Assembly: GCF_006442815.1 (NCBI RefSeq)
Contig: NZ_VFVL01000004.1
Location: forward strand, 186,001-250,000
Length of the DNA stretch: 64,000 bases
Reading direction: 5' to 3'
Origin: Mesorhizobium sp. B2-4-3
GTDB taxonomy: Bacteria > Pseudomonadota > Alphaproteobacteria > Rhizobiales > Rhizobiaceae
Position 1 is the stretch's first letter, and the number at the start of each line of letters is the position of its first letter. The position numbers and the translations under genes are program-made. This document shows positions 8,517-17,858 of the stretch, piece after piece. The notes under the pieces were generated by a model that saw only the letters and a program-made list of their open reading frames with translations, did no database searches and was not told where the DNA came from.

Positions 8517-8532
8517 TGTGAACGAATTCACA
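8517..8532. promoter_or_regulatory. Perfect Crp-type site upstream of the P450-DyP gene
   Basis: TGTGAACGAATTCACA is an exact TGTGA-N6-TCACA palindrome, the classical CRP/cAMP consensus. It starts 25 bp after the cyclase stop codon and its centre is 85 bp before the ATG of the P450-DyP fusion gene. An identical arrangement is found upstream of the double-protease gene at 13983. The Crp-family protein at 12907-13590 is the obvious candidate ligand. The site position would suit activation, but no clear -10 hexamer confirms this. Confidence 0.8.
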
Positions 8533-8609
8533 TACGCCGGACCGATGCAAACCTAGGCCAGACAATGCCGGCATCGCATTGACGTGGACAGCCGGGGGGC
8601 TTGAACGCG

Positions 8610-11600
8610 ATGATCACTTTAAAATACTTCGCCGCCGTCCGCGCCGCTCAGAAGAGCCAGCGTCCGCTCGCCGAGATGCCGCCGTTCGACATCGACCGGC
8701 TGCGTTCCAAGAGCGGCATTGCTTCCCGCATCGCCGGCTTTCTTCTTGGCGATCCACGCTGGCTCTTGGCGCTGCTGCGCCGTTTCTGGCCGAATCTCGG
8801 CTTCGGCAACTTCCTGCTCGTCACCAAGGGCGTGGATGTCCGCGACATATTGGAGCGGGGCGACGAGTTCGAAACGCCCTACGGGCCGGAAATGGCCGAG
8901 CTCGCCCGGGGCTCGAATTTCATTCTCGGCATGCAGGACGGCGCCGCGTACCGGCAGATGAAATCGGCGGTGCTGAGCGCTTTCCCGCCGGCGGAGGTCG
9001 AAGCCGCCGTCAGGCCGATCGCCGAGCGCCATTCGCACGACATCATGACCCGCGCCAGCCCCGGCTTCGATGCCATCGCCGGATTGATGAAGATCGTGCC
9101 GGTGCGCATCTGCCGCGATTATTTCGGCCTCGAGATCGACGACGAAACCGAGTTCGCCGACTGGTCGATCGCGCTCAGCGCGCTGTTCTTTTCCGATCCG
9201 ACGGCAAGTCCCACCACGCGCCAGCTTGCCGTGGTCGGCGGCGATCGGCTGATCAAGGTCATAAACCGCTCGATCGCCGCGGTCAGGGAAAGAGCGGGCA
9301 AGGACGACCGGCCGCTTGCCCGCCTCGTAGCGCTGATGGATCAGGGGCGCCTGTCGCTGCCCGACATCCATTCCATCATGCTCGGCATGGTCGCCGGCTT
9401 CGTGCCGACCAATGTGCTTGCAGGCAGCAACTGCCTGGATGTGATCCTGTCGCGATCCGATGCGCGGCAGGCCATAGATGAGGCCATTGCCGCCGGCGAT
9501 ACCGGCAAGCTCGACCGGGCGATCATGGAAGCCATGCGGTTCAAGCCGATCTGGATCGGGCCCTGGCGCTATACCAGGCGTGACGCCGTCATCGGCAAGG
9601 GCACGCGCCGCGAGCGCCTGGTCAAGGCCGGAACGGTGGTCATGCCGGCGACGCTTTCAGCGATGTTCGATCCGGAGATCGTGCAGCGGCCGAACGAGTT
9701 CGATACGTCGCGCCCGCATCGCGACTACATGGTTTTCGGCTACGGCATCCATTTGTGCATCGGCGCCGAGATCGCCCGCATCCAGATCGGCGAATGCATC
9801 CGCGCCCTGTTCAGCAAACCGAAGCTTGGCCGCGTTCGGGGCAGGGCCGGCAAGATGGTCAATGTCGGCGCCTACCCGGCAAGCCTCAAGGTCGATTTCG
9901 AGCGTTCGGCGCTTTGCCGTGCAGCCGACCAGTCGATGGTGACGGTTGTCTGCCCGATCACCCGCTCCATGCCGCTCGACGCGGTGCGCGACAAGGTCGC
10001 CGACCTCGGCAATCCCGCGATCGGCGAGCTCAGCGCCGCGCTCGACAAGGTCGGCACCATACATTTCACCAGCCTGGCCGTCGCTCCGACCGGCAAGGAT
10101 GAAAAGACGGGGATGGAGGCCGGCGCGCTGGTGTTCGAAATCTCCGGCGACGGCAGCACCGACGATGTCATTACCGCCATCGCGCAATCGATCGGGCACC
10201 GGTTGCGGCCGATCTTCAGGGATGTCTGCGGCCTGCCGGACGGTGGCTCGCTGGAGGATTTCCTCAAGAGGAATCACATAGAGATATCGCCGTCCTTCGG
10301 CAGCGCCGCGGGACTGGTTTTCTCCGGCACGCCCGGTCATTCCGTACGCCGCATCCTTGCCGAGGCGCGGCTCGCCGACAGCGTGCGCGAGATTGTCGAG
10401 AAGCCGCGCGCGGGCGCCGGCAATGCGATGGATGTGCTCGCCGAGGCGCGCCGGCATGTCCGCTGCCTCGGGCAATTCGGCTGGGCGTTCGAGCCCGCCG
10501 AAAGCCTGCTGGAAAGACCGCCGGGCCACTGGGCGCGCGCGCTGACGACGACGCTGCTGACGCCGGCGATGTTCGCCACTGTCGCGATCGTCATTCTGGC
10601 CTTTTGGCGCATGACCTATGTGCTGGTGTTCGGGAATCCGCATGGCATCACCTTCGCCAACATCGCTATCGCCGGCGCCGCGCTTCTGCTTACGGTGCTG
10701 GGTCTGCTGGCCATTTTCGCCCTGTTCGTGGGCCTTTGCTTCCTTGCGCTGCGGCGGCTCGAGGACAAGGACCGGCCGGCGAACACGCCCGTCGACATCG
10801 GCGCACTCGAAAAGATCCTCGCCAATGAGGACCATTGCGCGCAGAACAACCTGACCGCGATCTCGACGATGAAGCCGGGCATCTTGCGGCGGCTGGCGCT
10901 AAGGTTCTCCTTCTACCTGATCTCGATATCGGCACAGAAAGTGTTCAGGCCGGGCTTCCTCGCCACCATCAACACCATTCATTTCGCCCGCTGGGTGCTG
11001 CTGCCCGGCACCGACCGGCTGGTGTTCTTCTCCAATTACGGTGGCAGCTGGGAAAGTTATCTGGAGGATTTCATCGCCAAGGCCTCGGCCGGCCTGACCG
11101 GCGTATGGAGCAACACCGAAGGCTATCCGCGCACGCGCTGGCTGTTCCTGGACGGCGCGCGCGACGGCGACCGTTTCAAGCGCTGGGCGCGGCGCCAGCA
11201 GGTGCCGACGCTGTTCTGGTACAGCGCTTATCCGCACCTCAACACACCGCGCATCCGCATCAACTCCAGGATCAGGCGCGGCATCGCATCGGCCACCGGC
11301 AACGAGGCGCGCGACTGGCTGAGCCAGTTCGGTTCGCTGCCGCGCCCGCAAGCACGGCCGGCGGACGCGACCAGCTTGCCTGAATCGGCGTCCGCGCCGC
11401 TCGAAGAGCTGGAATCGGGGGAAATCCAATCCATCTTCTTCGGACCCTTCGGCGCGCTCGGCCACGCGCATATGCTTGCGATCCAGGTGCCGGAAGGGTT
11501 GCCGGCAACGAAGCGCAAGGCGTGGCTCGATTTCGTCATCGACAAAACCAGTTTCGGCGACGGCGTGCCCGCCGGCCGCGCCATGACCGTGGCGTTCGGC

Positions 11601-12836
11601 CCCAACGGGCTGCGCCGGCTCGGACTGGAAGGCGGCGTCGACGACGAGCCGTTGGACACGTTTCCTGTCGCCTTCCGGCAAGGCATGGGAACGCCCGAGC
11701 GCAGCCGCATCCTCAACGACACCGGTCCCGACGCACCCGACAAATGGCAGTGGGGGTCGTCCGCCAAGCCCGTCGACGTCGTCATCGTCTGCTATGGCGG
11801 GACGCCGGCGGCGTTGAAGGCAGAAATCGCAGCCATGAAGCGACAGACGATAGGCGCAGGGATGTCCGTGGCCGCCGAACTGCCGCTGATGGTGCGGCGC
11901 GACGGCAAGCGGGCGGTCGAGCATTTCGGCTTCGTCGACGGCGTCTCGCAGCCGATCGTCCGGGGCACGCAGCGCGCCGCCAAAGGAGCGGCGCCCATGC
12001 ATCTGCTGGCGCCCGGCGAGTTCCTGTTCGGCTATCGCGACGAGCATGGCTTCTATCCGGCTTCGCCGTCGGTGGAGGCGGCGCTGGACCGAACCGGCAT
12101 CCTGTCGCAAGTGCGGCGCAACCGTCAGGTGCCGGGGCAACCACCTCCACCGCGCGATTTCGGCCGCAACGGCACCTTCCTCGTCGTGCGCCAGTTCGAG
12201 CAGCATGTCGAATTGTTCGACGACTATTGCAGGAAAGCCGCGACGCAGGCTGCCGATGAGACCGGCGACTCCGCCATCGATCAGCGCTGGGTGGCGGCAA
12301 AGATGCTCGGCCGCTGGCAGGACGGCAGCTCGCTGGTGCGCAATCCGAACGGGCGCCCGGGCCGCGGCATCGACAATGACTTCGCGCTCGGCGCCGAGGA
12401 TCCGCAGGGACATGCCTGTCCGCTCGGCTCGCACATACGCCGGTCCAACCCGCGCGATTCGCTCGGCGAGGACCGCGAGACGCAGATCAGGATCGGCAAG
12501 CGCCACCGCATCCTGCGCGTCGGCCGCACCTACGAGAAGAAGGACAGGGGCGGAAAGACCGAGAAGGGCCTGCTCTTCATGTGCCTCAACGCCGATATCG
12601 AACGCCAATACGAGTTCATCCAGCAGACCTGGGTCTCGTCGAACTCGTTCCAGGGCCTTGTCGGCGAGACGGATCCGACGATCGGTGCGCGAGGCGGCGG
12701 CGGCCGGTTCTCGATTCCATCCTGGGAAAAGGTCACCGTGCTCAAGGATGTGCCGCAGTTCGTCACCACCAAAGGCGGCGGCTATTTCTTCATGCCGAGC
12801 CGCTCGGCGCTGCGCTATCTGATCTCGCGGCTCTGA
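8610..12836 (+). CDS. Cytochrome P450 - membrane - DyP-type peroxidase fusion protein
   Basis: 1408 residues from the ATG at 8610 (GGGGGG about ten bases before; a TTG at 8601 is less likely). Residues 1-435 are a P450: ExxR at E307-R310 and heme loop FGYGIHLCIGAEIA with thiolate Cys383. Residues 445-640 are a soluble linker domain. Two hydrophobic spans lie near 645-668 and 683-714. Residues 785-890 (HFARWVLLPG, FFSNYGGSWESYLEDF, VWSNTEGYP) are a segment I associate with long DyP-like proteins. The C-terminal DyP domain has GFVDGVSQP with Asp1110 and proximal heme His1275 in GSHIRRSNPRD. Both heme sites look intact. It combines mono-oxygenation and peroxidation on one membrane-anchored chain, a bacterial parallel to fungal peroxidase-P450 oxylipin synthases; the substrate is unknown. 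Confidence 0.9.
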   Translation: MITLKYFAAVRAAQKSQRPLAEMPPFDIDRLRSKSGIASRIAGFLLGDPRWLLALLRRFWPNLGFGNFLLVTKGVDVRDILERGDEFETPYGPEMAELARGSNFILGMQDGAAYRQMKSAVLSAFPPAEVEAAVRPIAERHSHDIMTRASPGFDAIAGLMKIVPVRICRDYFGLEIDDETEFADWSIALSALFFSDPTASPTTRQLAVVGGDRLIKVINRSIAAVRERAGKDDRPLARLVALMDQGRLSLPDIHSIMLGMVAGFVPTNVLAGSNCLDVILSRSDARQAIDEAIAAGDTGKLDRAIMEAMRFKPIWIGPWRYTRRDAVIGKGTRRERLVKAGTVVMPATLSAMFDPEIVQRPNEFDTSRPHRDYMVFGYGIHLCIGAEIARIQIGECIRALFSKPKLGRVRGRAGKMVNVGAYPASLKVDFERSALCRAADQSMVTVVCPITRSMPLDAVRDKVADLGNPAIGELSAALDKVGTIHFTSLAVAPTGKDEKTGMEAGALVFEISGDGSTDDVITAIAQSIGHRLRPIFRDVCGLPDGGSLEDFLKRNHIEISPSFGSAAGLVFSGTPGHSVRRILAEARLADSVREIVEKPRAGAGNAMDVLAEARRHVRCLGQFGWAFEPAESLLERPPGHWARALTTTLLTPAMFATVAIVILAFWRMTYVLVFGNPHGITFANIAIAGAALLLTVLGLLAIFALFVGLCFLALRRLEDKDRPANTPVDIGALEKILANEDHCAQNNLTAISTMKPGILRRLALRFSFYLISISAQKVFRPGFLATINTIHFARWVLLPGTDRLVFFSNYGGSWESYLEDFIAKASAGLTGVWSNTEGYPRTRWLFLDGARDGDRFKRWARRQQVPTLFWYSAYPHLNTPRIRINSRIRRGIASATGNEARDWLSQFGSLPRPQARPADATSLPESASAPLEELESGEIQSIFFGPFGALGHAHMLAIQVPEGLPATKRKAWLDFVIDKTSFGDGVPAGRAMTVAFGPNGLRRLGLEGGVDDEPLDTFPVAFRQGMGTPERSRILNDTGPDAPDKWQWGSSAKPVDVVIVCYGGTPAALKAEIAAMKRQTIGAGMSVAAELPLMVRRDGKRAVEHFGFVDGVSQPIVRGTQRAAKGAAPMHLLAPGEFLFGYRDEHGFYPASPSVEAALDRTGILSQVRRNRQVPGQPPPPRDFGRNGTFLVVRQFEQHVELFDDYCRKAATQAADETGDSAIDQRWVAAKMLGRWQDGSSLVRNPNGRPGRGIDNDFALGAEDPQGHACPLGSHIRRSNPRDSLGEDRETQIRIGKRHRILRVGRTYEKKDRGGKTEKGLLFMCLNADIERQYEFIQQTWVSSNSFQGLVGETDPTIGARGGGGRFSIPSWEKVTVLKDVPQFVTTKGGGYFFMPSRSALRYLISRL

Positions 12837-12906
12837 CCGGGTGCGGCGAATCGACGGAGCTGTGGCGAAACCGCCGAGCCTGCTACGGCGAAGTCGCCGA
12901 GCCTGC

Positions 12907-13590
12907 TCAGTCGTCGTCCTGCGAATCGGCGATCTGGTTCAGCGCGGCGGCGTTGGTGATGCGCAAGCCACCGCGCCTGATGGCGATCATCTGCCGGCTG
13001 CGCCAGTCGTTCAGCGTCTTGTTGACGGATTCGCGCGTCGCGCCGAGGAATTCGCCGAGCTCCGACTGCGAAATCGGAATCCAGCCGGCCGTGTCCGCCA
13101 TGACGCCGCTCAGGAACACCAGCCGCTTTGCCAGCCTGGCCTCGATGCCGAAAAAGGCTTGGTCGCCCAGCTCGCCGCTGACCCAGCGCAGCCGCGTGCA
13201 CAGCAATTCGATCATCGCGCGGGCCAGAAGCGGGTTTTTCTCAATGCGATCAAAGAGTTGTGTCCGGCTCAGCGAAACCAGCTCGCATGCCGTGAGGCAG
13301 ATGGCGGTCGCCGTGCGCGGGCGCCCGTCCAGCGCTCCGATCTCTCCTACGAGGCTGCGCGACAGCTCGATGTTGGCCACCAGCTTCTGCCCGCCGGGCG
13401 AATAGATCGAAATCTCGACGGTGCCGCTCATCACGCCATAGATGCGGTCGGACGCATCCTCCTGGACGAACAAATGCTGGCCGGCCGCATAGCGTTCCAG
13501 CTTGCAGCCGCCGAACAGCAGGTCGAACTGGCGCGGGTCGATGCGCGCCAGGCGCGGCAGGTTCCTGTCATCCGCGCCGTTTGTAGCCAT
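12907..13590 (-). CDS. Crp/Fnr-family transcriptional regulator
   Basis: 227 residues from the ATG at 13590; the frame extends 300 bases further upstream but that part is not family-like. The cNMP-binding beta-roll covers residues 20-120 with a conserved phosphate-binding cassette (GE at 82-83, R92-T93-A94). The C-terminal winged helix has SQSELGEFLGATRESVNKTL; R186 and E187 match the DNA-contacting RE of E. coli CRP, with Lys191 at its Arg185 position. There are no Fnr-type N-terminal cysteines, so a cyclic nucleotide ligand is more likely than an iron-sulfur cluster. The gene is convergent with the P450-DyP gene and divergent from the protease gene, each of which has a perfect TGTGA-N6-TCACA box. 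Confidence 0.92.
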   Translation of the reverse strand: MATNGADDRNLPRLARIDPRQFDLLFGGCKLERYAAGQHLFVQEDASDRIYGVMSGTVEISIYSPGGQKLVANIELSRSLVGEIGALDGRPRTATAICLTACELVSLSRTQLFDRIEKNPLLARAMIELLCTRLRWVSGELGDQAFFGIEARLAKRLVFLSGVMADTAGWIPISQSELGEFLGATRESVNKTLNDWRSRQMIAIRRGGLRITNAAALNQIADSQDDD

Positions 13591-14183
13591 GATACGATTC
13601 CGCCTCTCGTTAGACGGAAATTGTAGGATAAGTGCGTGCTCGATCAAAGCGTCGTCTCCTTCTGTGGTGGCTTGCCGAATTCTCGGGGTGACGGACGGAA
13701 GACCAAAGTCACGCCTGACACGCCGAAATCGGATAAGCCGGCAAACTGTAAGGAGACCGGGCGCACTGGCGGTTGCGGGCCGATCCTTGGAACGCCGTCC
13801 GCGCGCTTGGGTGGGAGGTGCCCATGCGCGCAGACAGCAAACCTGAAAATGGCTAGGTGATCGAAATTTCTCCTCGACAACCGCATCCAAATCGCAGTCG
13901 GGCAGCAGCTGCGGACGCCGTAGTCAGCTAGGGCCGTCGATGCCGCCGTCGCAACATCTGAGCGCAAGCCCTGTCCGACGTATGTGAAGGTGCTCACAGA
14001 TATGTGCGCCGGGCGGACCGATGGTTATTTCGGAGATGCATGGTTCACGCCTCGATCAATCGTTGCCTTGCAGCCGGTATGATTGCCTAGTCGGCAAAGA
14101 GATCAGTCAGAGCGTGGCTGGAACCTCGGCTTGACTGTAGCGGACGGTCGGCGCCATGGTTCATCTTTGGGGGAGGGCACGCC
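13591..14183. other. Divergent regulatory region between the Crp-like and protease genes
   Basis: 593 bases without a supportable gene. It contains the perfect Crp box at 13983-13998, a TTGACT hexamer at 14131 and the strong GGGGGAGGG ribosome binding site for the protease gene at 14169-14177. The rest shows no repeat or RNA gene I can name; it is long for a two-promoter gap in this genome. Confidence 0.55.
13983..13998. promoter_or_regulatory. Perfect Crp-type site upstream of the double-protease operon
   Basis: TGTGAAGGTGCTCACA, again an exact TGTGA-N6-TCACA palindrome, with its centre about 193 bp before the protease ATG and 400 bp before the Crp-like ATG on the other strand. By simple base counting, a perfect 10-base match is expected about 0.06 times per 64 kb, so two in this block are unlikely to be chance. 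Confidence 0.8.
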
Positions 14184-17100
14184 ATGGCTGCCGCGAAGGG
14201 TCTCCTTGTAAAGATTCGCGGCGACGGCGCGGGGCTCTCGGTGCGAGGCGGGCCGCCGCGGATTGGCGGGATCGAAGCCGAGCCGATCCTTACTCTGCCG
14301 GCCGACGCTAGCGCCGGTACGGCCGCGGTCGCTGATCGCGGCGCCACCTGGTTGCGGTTGGCCACGGATACCGCCGATGCGGACAATCCCTGGGACCACG
14401 CCCACGGTTTTGCCGCCCGGACTCCGGCGCTGGCCGCCGCGGGCGCCGAGGTGCTCGCAATCGAGCCCGATATCGTGCAGCAGTGGGACTACAAGGACAG
14501 CGGCGGCGATCGCGGCATGGCGGCAAGCGCAGCTCCGGTCTGTGCATTCGACGATCAGGACCCGCAGGGCGGACAGGCGGTGGTCGCGGGGCGCGTCGCA
14601 TGGAATGCCGCGCCGGACTTCAGCCAGTTCAAGGCCGCGCGCGAAAGCGTCGGCGCCAAGCAGGCCACCATCACCATCGCCCATCTCGATACCGGTTTCG
14701 ATCCTGGTCACGAAACCCTTCCAGCAGGACTTCTTACAGCGCAGCAGCGCAATTTCGTCAACGACGGGACCGGCCCGAACAACGCGACCGACCACGCTCC
14801 GGCCGGCACGCTGACCAGCAATCGCGGCCATGGCACCGGCACGCTCAGCCTGCTTGCCGGCAACAAGCTCGATGGCTCCTCGCCGCACTGGCCGGGCTTC
14901 AACGATTTCGTCGGCGGCGCACCACTGGCGAAAATCCTGCCGGTGCGCATCGCCGACTGGGTGGTGCGGCTGACCACCGGCACCATGGTGCAAGGCATCG
15001 ACTATGCGCGTAAGCAGGGCGCGCAGGTGTTGTCGATGAGCATGGGCGGCCTCGCCTCGCAGGCGCTGGTCGACGCCGTCAACCTTGCCTACGATCACGG
15101 CGTGGTCATGGTCACGGCGGCGGGCAACAATTTCACCATCACGCCGCGCAGCATCGTCTATCCCGCGCGCTACAACCGGGTGCTTGCGGCCTGCGGCGTG
15201 ATGGGCGACGGGCGCGCCTATGCCGGGCTCGCCCTCGGCACCATGCAGGGCAATTATGGCCCGCCTTCGAAGATGGCCACCGCGCTCGGCGCCTACACGC
15301 CGAACGTGCCCTGGGCCGAGATCGATTGCCGCAAGGTCGTCGACATGGACGGCAGCGGCACCTCCGCCGCCACCCCGCAGGTCGCGGCAGCGGCCGCTCT
15401 GTGGCTGGCCGAGCACTGGGACGTGGTGAAGAATTATCCTCAGCCCTGGATGCGTGTCGAGGCCGTCCGCAAGGCGTTGTTCGCGAAGGCCTCGAAATCG
15501 ACGGCCAAGATGAATGCGGCGGAGACGAAGGAGAAGATCGGGCAGGGCGTTTTGCGGGCCTTCGATGCGCTGAGCTTCCCGCCGCCGGCGGCGAACAGCC
15601 TGACGAAGCTCGCTCGAGCCACCTACACGTGGAGCTGGCTCGACCTTTTGACCGGCGGGAATTCGTTGGCGGCGCCACCGCCGGCGACGCTTCGGCAGCG
15701 GACGATGTTTGCGCTTGAACTGATGCAGATGGCGCAAGCCACGGCGTCAATCGAGCAGGCGATCGCCGACCCGGACGGCGATCCGGGCAATATTTCGGCC
15801 GCGGCCCGCAACCGCTATCTCGAAGCGGCGCTCGACCAAGGCAACCCGTCGAAGCCGCTGAAGGCCTTTCTGGAAGGTTTGCTCGGACGGCCGGGCGCCA
15901 GCGTAGCGGTTCCGGCGCCGGTCATGGGCCCCGCGCCGGCCATCAAGCGCAAGCCACGGCCGCTGCCACCGCCGCAACGGCGCCTGCGCATTTACGCGCT
16001 CGATCCTTCGGTGGCGAAACGGCTGGATTCGGTTTCGGTCTACCAGGCGACGCTTTCTGTGCCGTGGGACGACGAACCGGCGACGGACAGGCCGTTGCTG
16101 CCGGGTCCGATCGGCGAATATCTCGAGGTGGTCGATGTCGACCCCGCCTCCGACCGCGTCTACGATCCGGTAGACCTCAACGACAAGGTGCTTCTGGCGC
16201 AGGATGGCCTGCCGCCTTCGGAAGGCAATCCGAAATTCCACCAGCAGATGGTCTACGCCGTCGCCATGACCACGATCGGCCATTTCGAGCGCGCGCTTGG
16301 CCGGCGGGCGTTGTGGGCGCCGCATTATGCCGAAGCTACCGGCCGGACCGGCGACATGACGGTGAAGGCGCGCTACGTGCCGCGCCTGCGCATCTATCCG
16401 CATGCGTTGCGCGCGCAGAATGCCTATTACAGCCCGGAAAAGAAGGCGCTGCTGTTCGGCTATTTCCCGGCGACCAGCAATCAGGGCGATGTCACCACGC
16501 CCGGAACGACGGTGTTCTCCTGCCTGTCCAGCGACATCGTCGCGCATGAGATGTCACATGCGCTGCTCGACGGGCTGCATCGCCGCTTCCAGGAAGCGTC
16601 CAACCCGGACGTGCCGGCCTTCCACGAGGCCTTCGCCGACATTGTCGCGCTGTTCCAGCATTTCACGCTGAAGGAGCTGGTAAGCTTCGAGATCGGCAAG
16701 GCGAGGGGCGAATTGTCGGCCGCTTCGCTGCTTTCCGGCATCGCCAAGCAATTCGGCGAAGGCAGCGGCCGGGCCGGGCCGTTGCGTGAATATGGCGGCG
16801 CCGGCATGGCCGATCTCGACTACGACAAGACGTTCGAGGCGCATGACCGGGGCTCGATCCTGGTCTTCGCCGCCTACCAGGCCTTCCTGGCGATCGCCGA
16901 TCGGCGGACCGACGATCTGATCCAGCTTGCCACCGGCGGCTCCGGCATCCTGCCGGCGGGAACCTTGCATCCGAGCCTGGTCGAACGCCTGACCGACGAG
17001 GTCGCCAAGACCGCCAGGCAAATGCTGACCATGTGCATCCGCGCGCTCGACTATTGCCCTTCCGTCGACATCACCTTCGGCGAATATCTGCGCGCGCTGA

Positions 17101-17858
17101 TCACCGCCGACCGCGACGCCTATCCCGACGATCCGCTCCACTACCGCCTGGCCTTCCTGGAATCGTTCCGCAAATGGAAGCTTCTGCCGCGCGACGTGCG
17201 CACCATCTCGGAAGAGACGCTCGCCTGGAGCGCGCCGGAGGACCCGTCGCCGACCTGGCTGAAAGGACTGCTCAGCAGGATCGACCTCGGCTGGAACCAG
17301 AAATTGAAGCGGGCCGAGATCTTCGCGCTCAACGACAAGAACCGCTACGCGCTGTGGAAGGCGATGCACAAGGCCTTCGCCTCCAACCCTAACCTCTACA
17401 CGCAGTTCGGCCTGCTGCCCGATCTGCCGCGCTACAATGAGGACGGCACGGTCATGCATGCGCCGAAGAAAGGCGAGACGACCTTCGACATCTACAGCGT
17501 GCGCCCGACGCGCCGCGTCGAGCCGGACGGTTCGTTCCGCGTCGAGGTCGTGGCGGTCATCCAGCAGCGCATTCCGGTTGCGCTCGACGGCACGGCGATG
17601 CCGCAAGGCATGGCCAAGGGCGACGGCTTCTTCTGGTTCCGGGGCGGCGCCACCATCATCATAGACCCGCGCGAGGGGTTCGAGGAGATCCGCTACTCGA
17701 TCATCAAGAACACCGGCAGCGCGGACCGGCAGAAGCGTCAGGCCGGGACTATGGCCGCCAACTATCTGTCGCCGCTGCGAGCGCTCTATTTCGGCGGCGA
17801 CGTGTCAGAACCCTTTGCCTTGCTGCATGCCAGCGACGGAGACGACGACCATGTCTAG
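14184..17858 (+). CDS. Double protease: subtilisin-like (S8) plus HExxH zinc metalloprotease
   Basis: 1224 residues, no signal peptide, so probably cytoplasmic. Residues 1-110 look like a prodomain (WLRLATDTADADNPWDHAHG). The S8 domain has the full triad: Asp169 in AHLDTGFDPGHE, His216 in NRGHGTGT, Ser394 in GSGTSAATP, plus oxyanion Asn in AAGNN. A Pro-rich linker (about 570-600) leads to a gluzincin-type domain with HEMSH (788-792) and third ligand Glu815 in FHEAFADI, the thermolysin pattern. The C-terminal 300 residues are unassigned. Two complete proteolytic centres on one chain are unusual. A GGGGGAGGG ribosome site precedes the ATG; the stop overlaps the start of the MBL gene by 8 bases. 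Confidence 0.9.
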   Translation: MAAAKGLLVKIRGDGAGLSVRGGPPRIGGIEAEPILTLPADASAGTAAVADRGATWLRLATDTADADNPWDHAHGFAARTPALAAAGAEVLAIEPDIVQQWDYKDSGGDRGMAASAAPVCAFDDQDPQGGQAVVAGRVAWNAAPDFSQFKAARESVGAKQATITIAHLDTGFDPGHETLPAGLLTAQQRNFVNDGTGPNNATDHAPAGTLTSNRGHGTGTLSLLAGNKLDGSSPHWPGFNDFVGGAPLAKILPVRIADWVVRLTTGTMVQGIDYARKQGAQVLSMSMGGLASQALVDAVNLAYDHGVVMVTAAGNNFTITPRSIVYPARYNRVLAACGVMGDGRAYAGLALGTMQGNYGPPSKMATALGAYTPNVPWAEIDCRKVVDMDGSGTSAATPQVAAAAALWLAEHWDVVKNYPQPWMRVEAVRKALFAKASKSTAKMNAAETKEKIGQGVLRAFDALSFPPPAANSLTKLARATYTWSWLDLLTGGNSLAAPPPATLRQRTMFALELMQMAQATASIEQAIADPDGDPGNISAAARNRYLEAALDQGNPSKPLKAFLEGLLGRPGASVAVPAPVMGPAPAIKRKPRPLPPPQRRLRIYALDPSVAKRLDSVSVYQATLSVPWDDEPATDRPLLPGPIGEYLEVVDVDPASDRVYDPVDLNDKVLLAQDGLPPSEGNPKFHQQMVYAVAMTTIGHFERALGRRALWAPHYAEATGRTGDMTVKARYVPRLRIYPHALRAQNAYYSPEKKALLFGYFPATSNQGDVTTPGTTVFSCLSSDIVAHEMSHALLDGLHRRFQEASNPDVPAFHEAFADIVALFQHFTLKELVSFEIGKARGELSAASLLSGIAKQFGEGSGRAGPLREYGGAGMADLDYDKTFEAHDRGSILVFAAYQAFLAIADRRTDDLIQLATGGSGILPAGTLHPSLVERLTDEVAKTARQMLTMCIRALDYCPSVDITFGEYLRALITADRDAYPDDPLHYRLAFLESFRKWKLLPRDVRTISEETLAWSAPEDPSPTWLKGLLSRIDLGWNQKLKRAEIFALNDKNRYALWKAMHKAFASNPNLYTQFGLLPDLPRYNEDGTVMHAPKKGETTFDIYSVRPTRRVEPDGSFRVEVVAVIQQRIPVALDGTAMPQGMAKGDGFFWFRGGATIIIDPREGFEEIRYSIIKNTGSADRQKRQAGTMAANYLSPLRALYFGGDVSEPFALLHASDGDDDHV

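Noticed and set aside
10899..12608. Long antisense frame (569 codons) opposite the P450-DyP gene
   Set aside because: Composition is Arg/Ala/His-rich as expected for a shadow frame in GC-rich DNA, with no domain motifs; the plus strand has clear DyP residues.
14103..15737. Long antisense frame (544 codons) opposite the double protease
   Set aside because: No recognisable motif and typical shadow composition; the plus strand carries the S8 triad.
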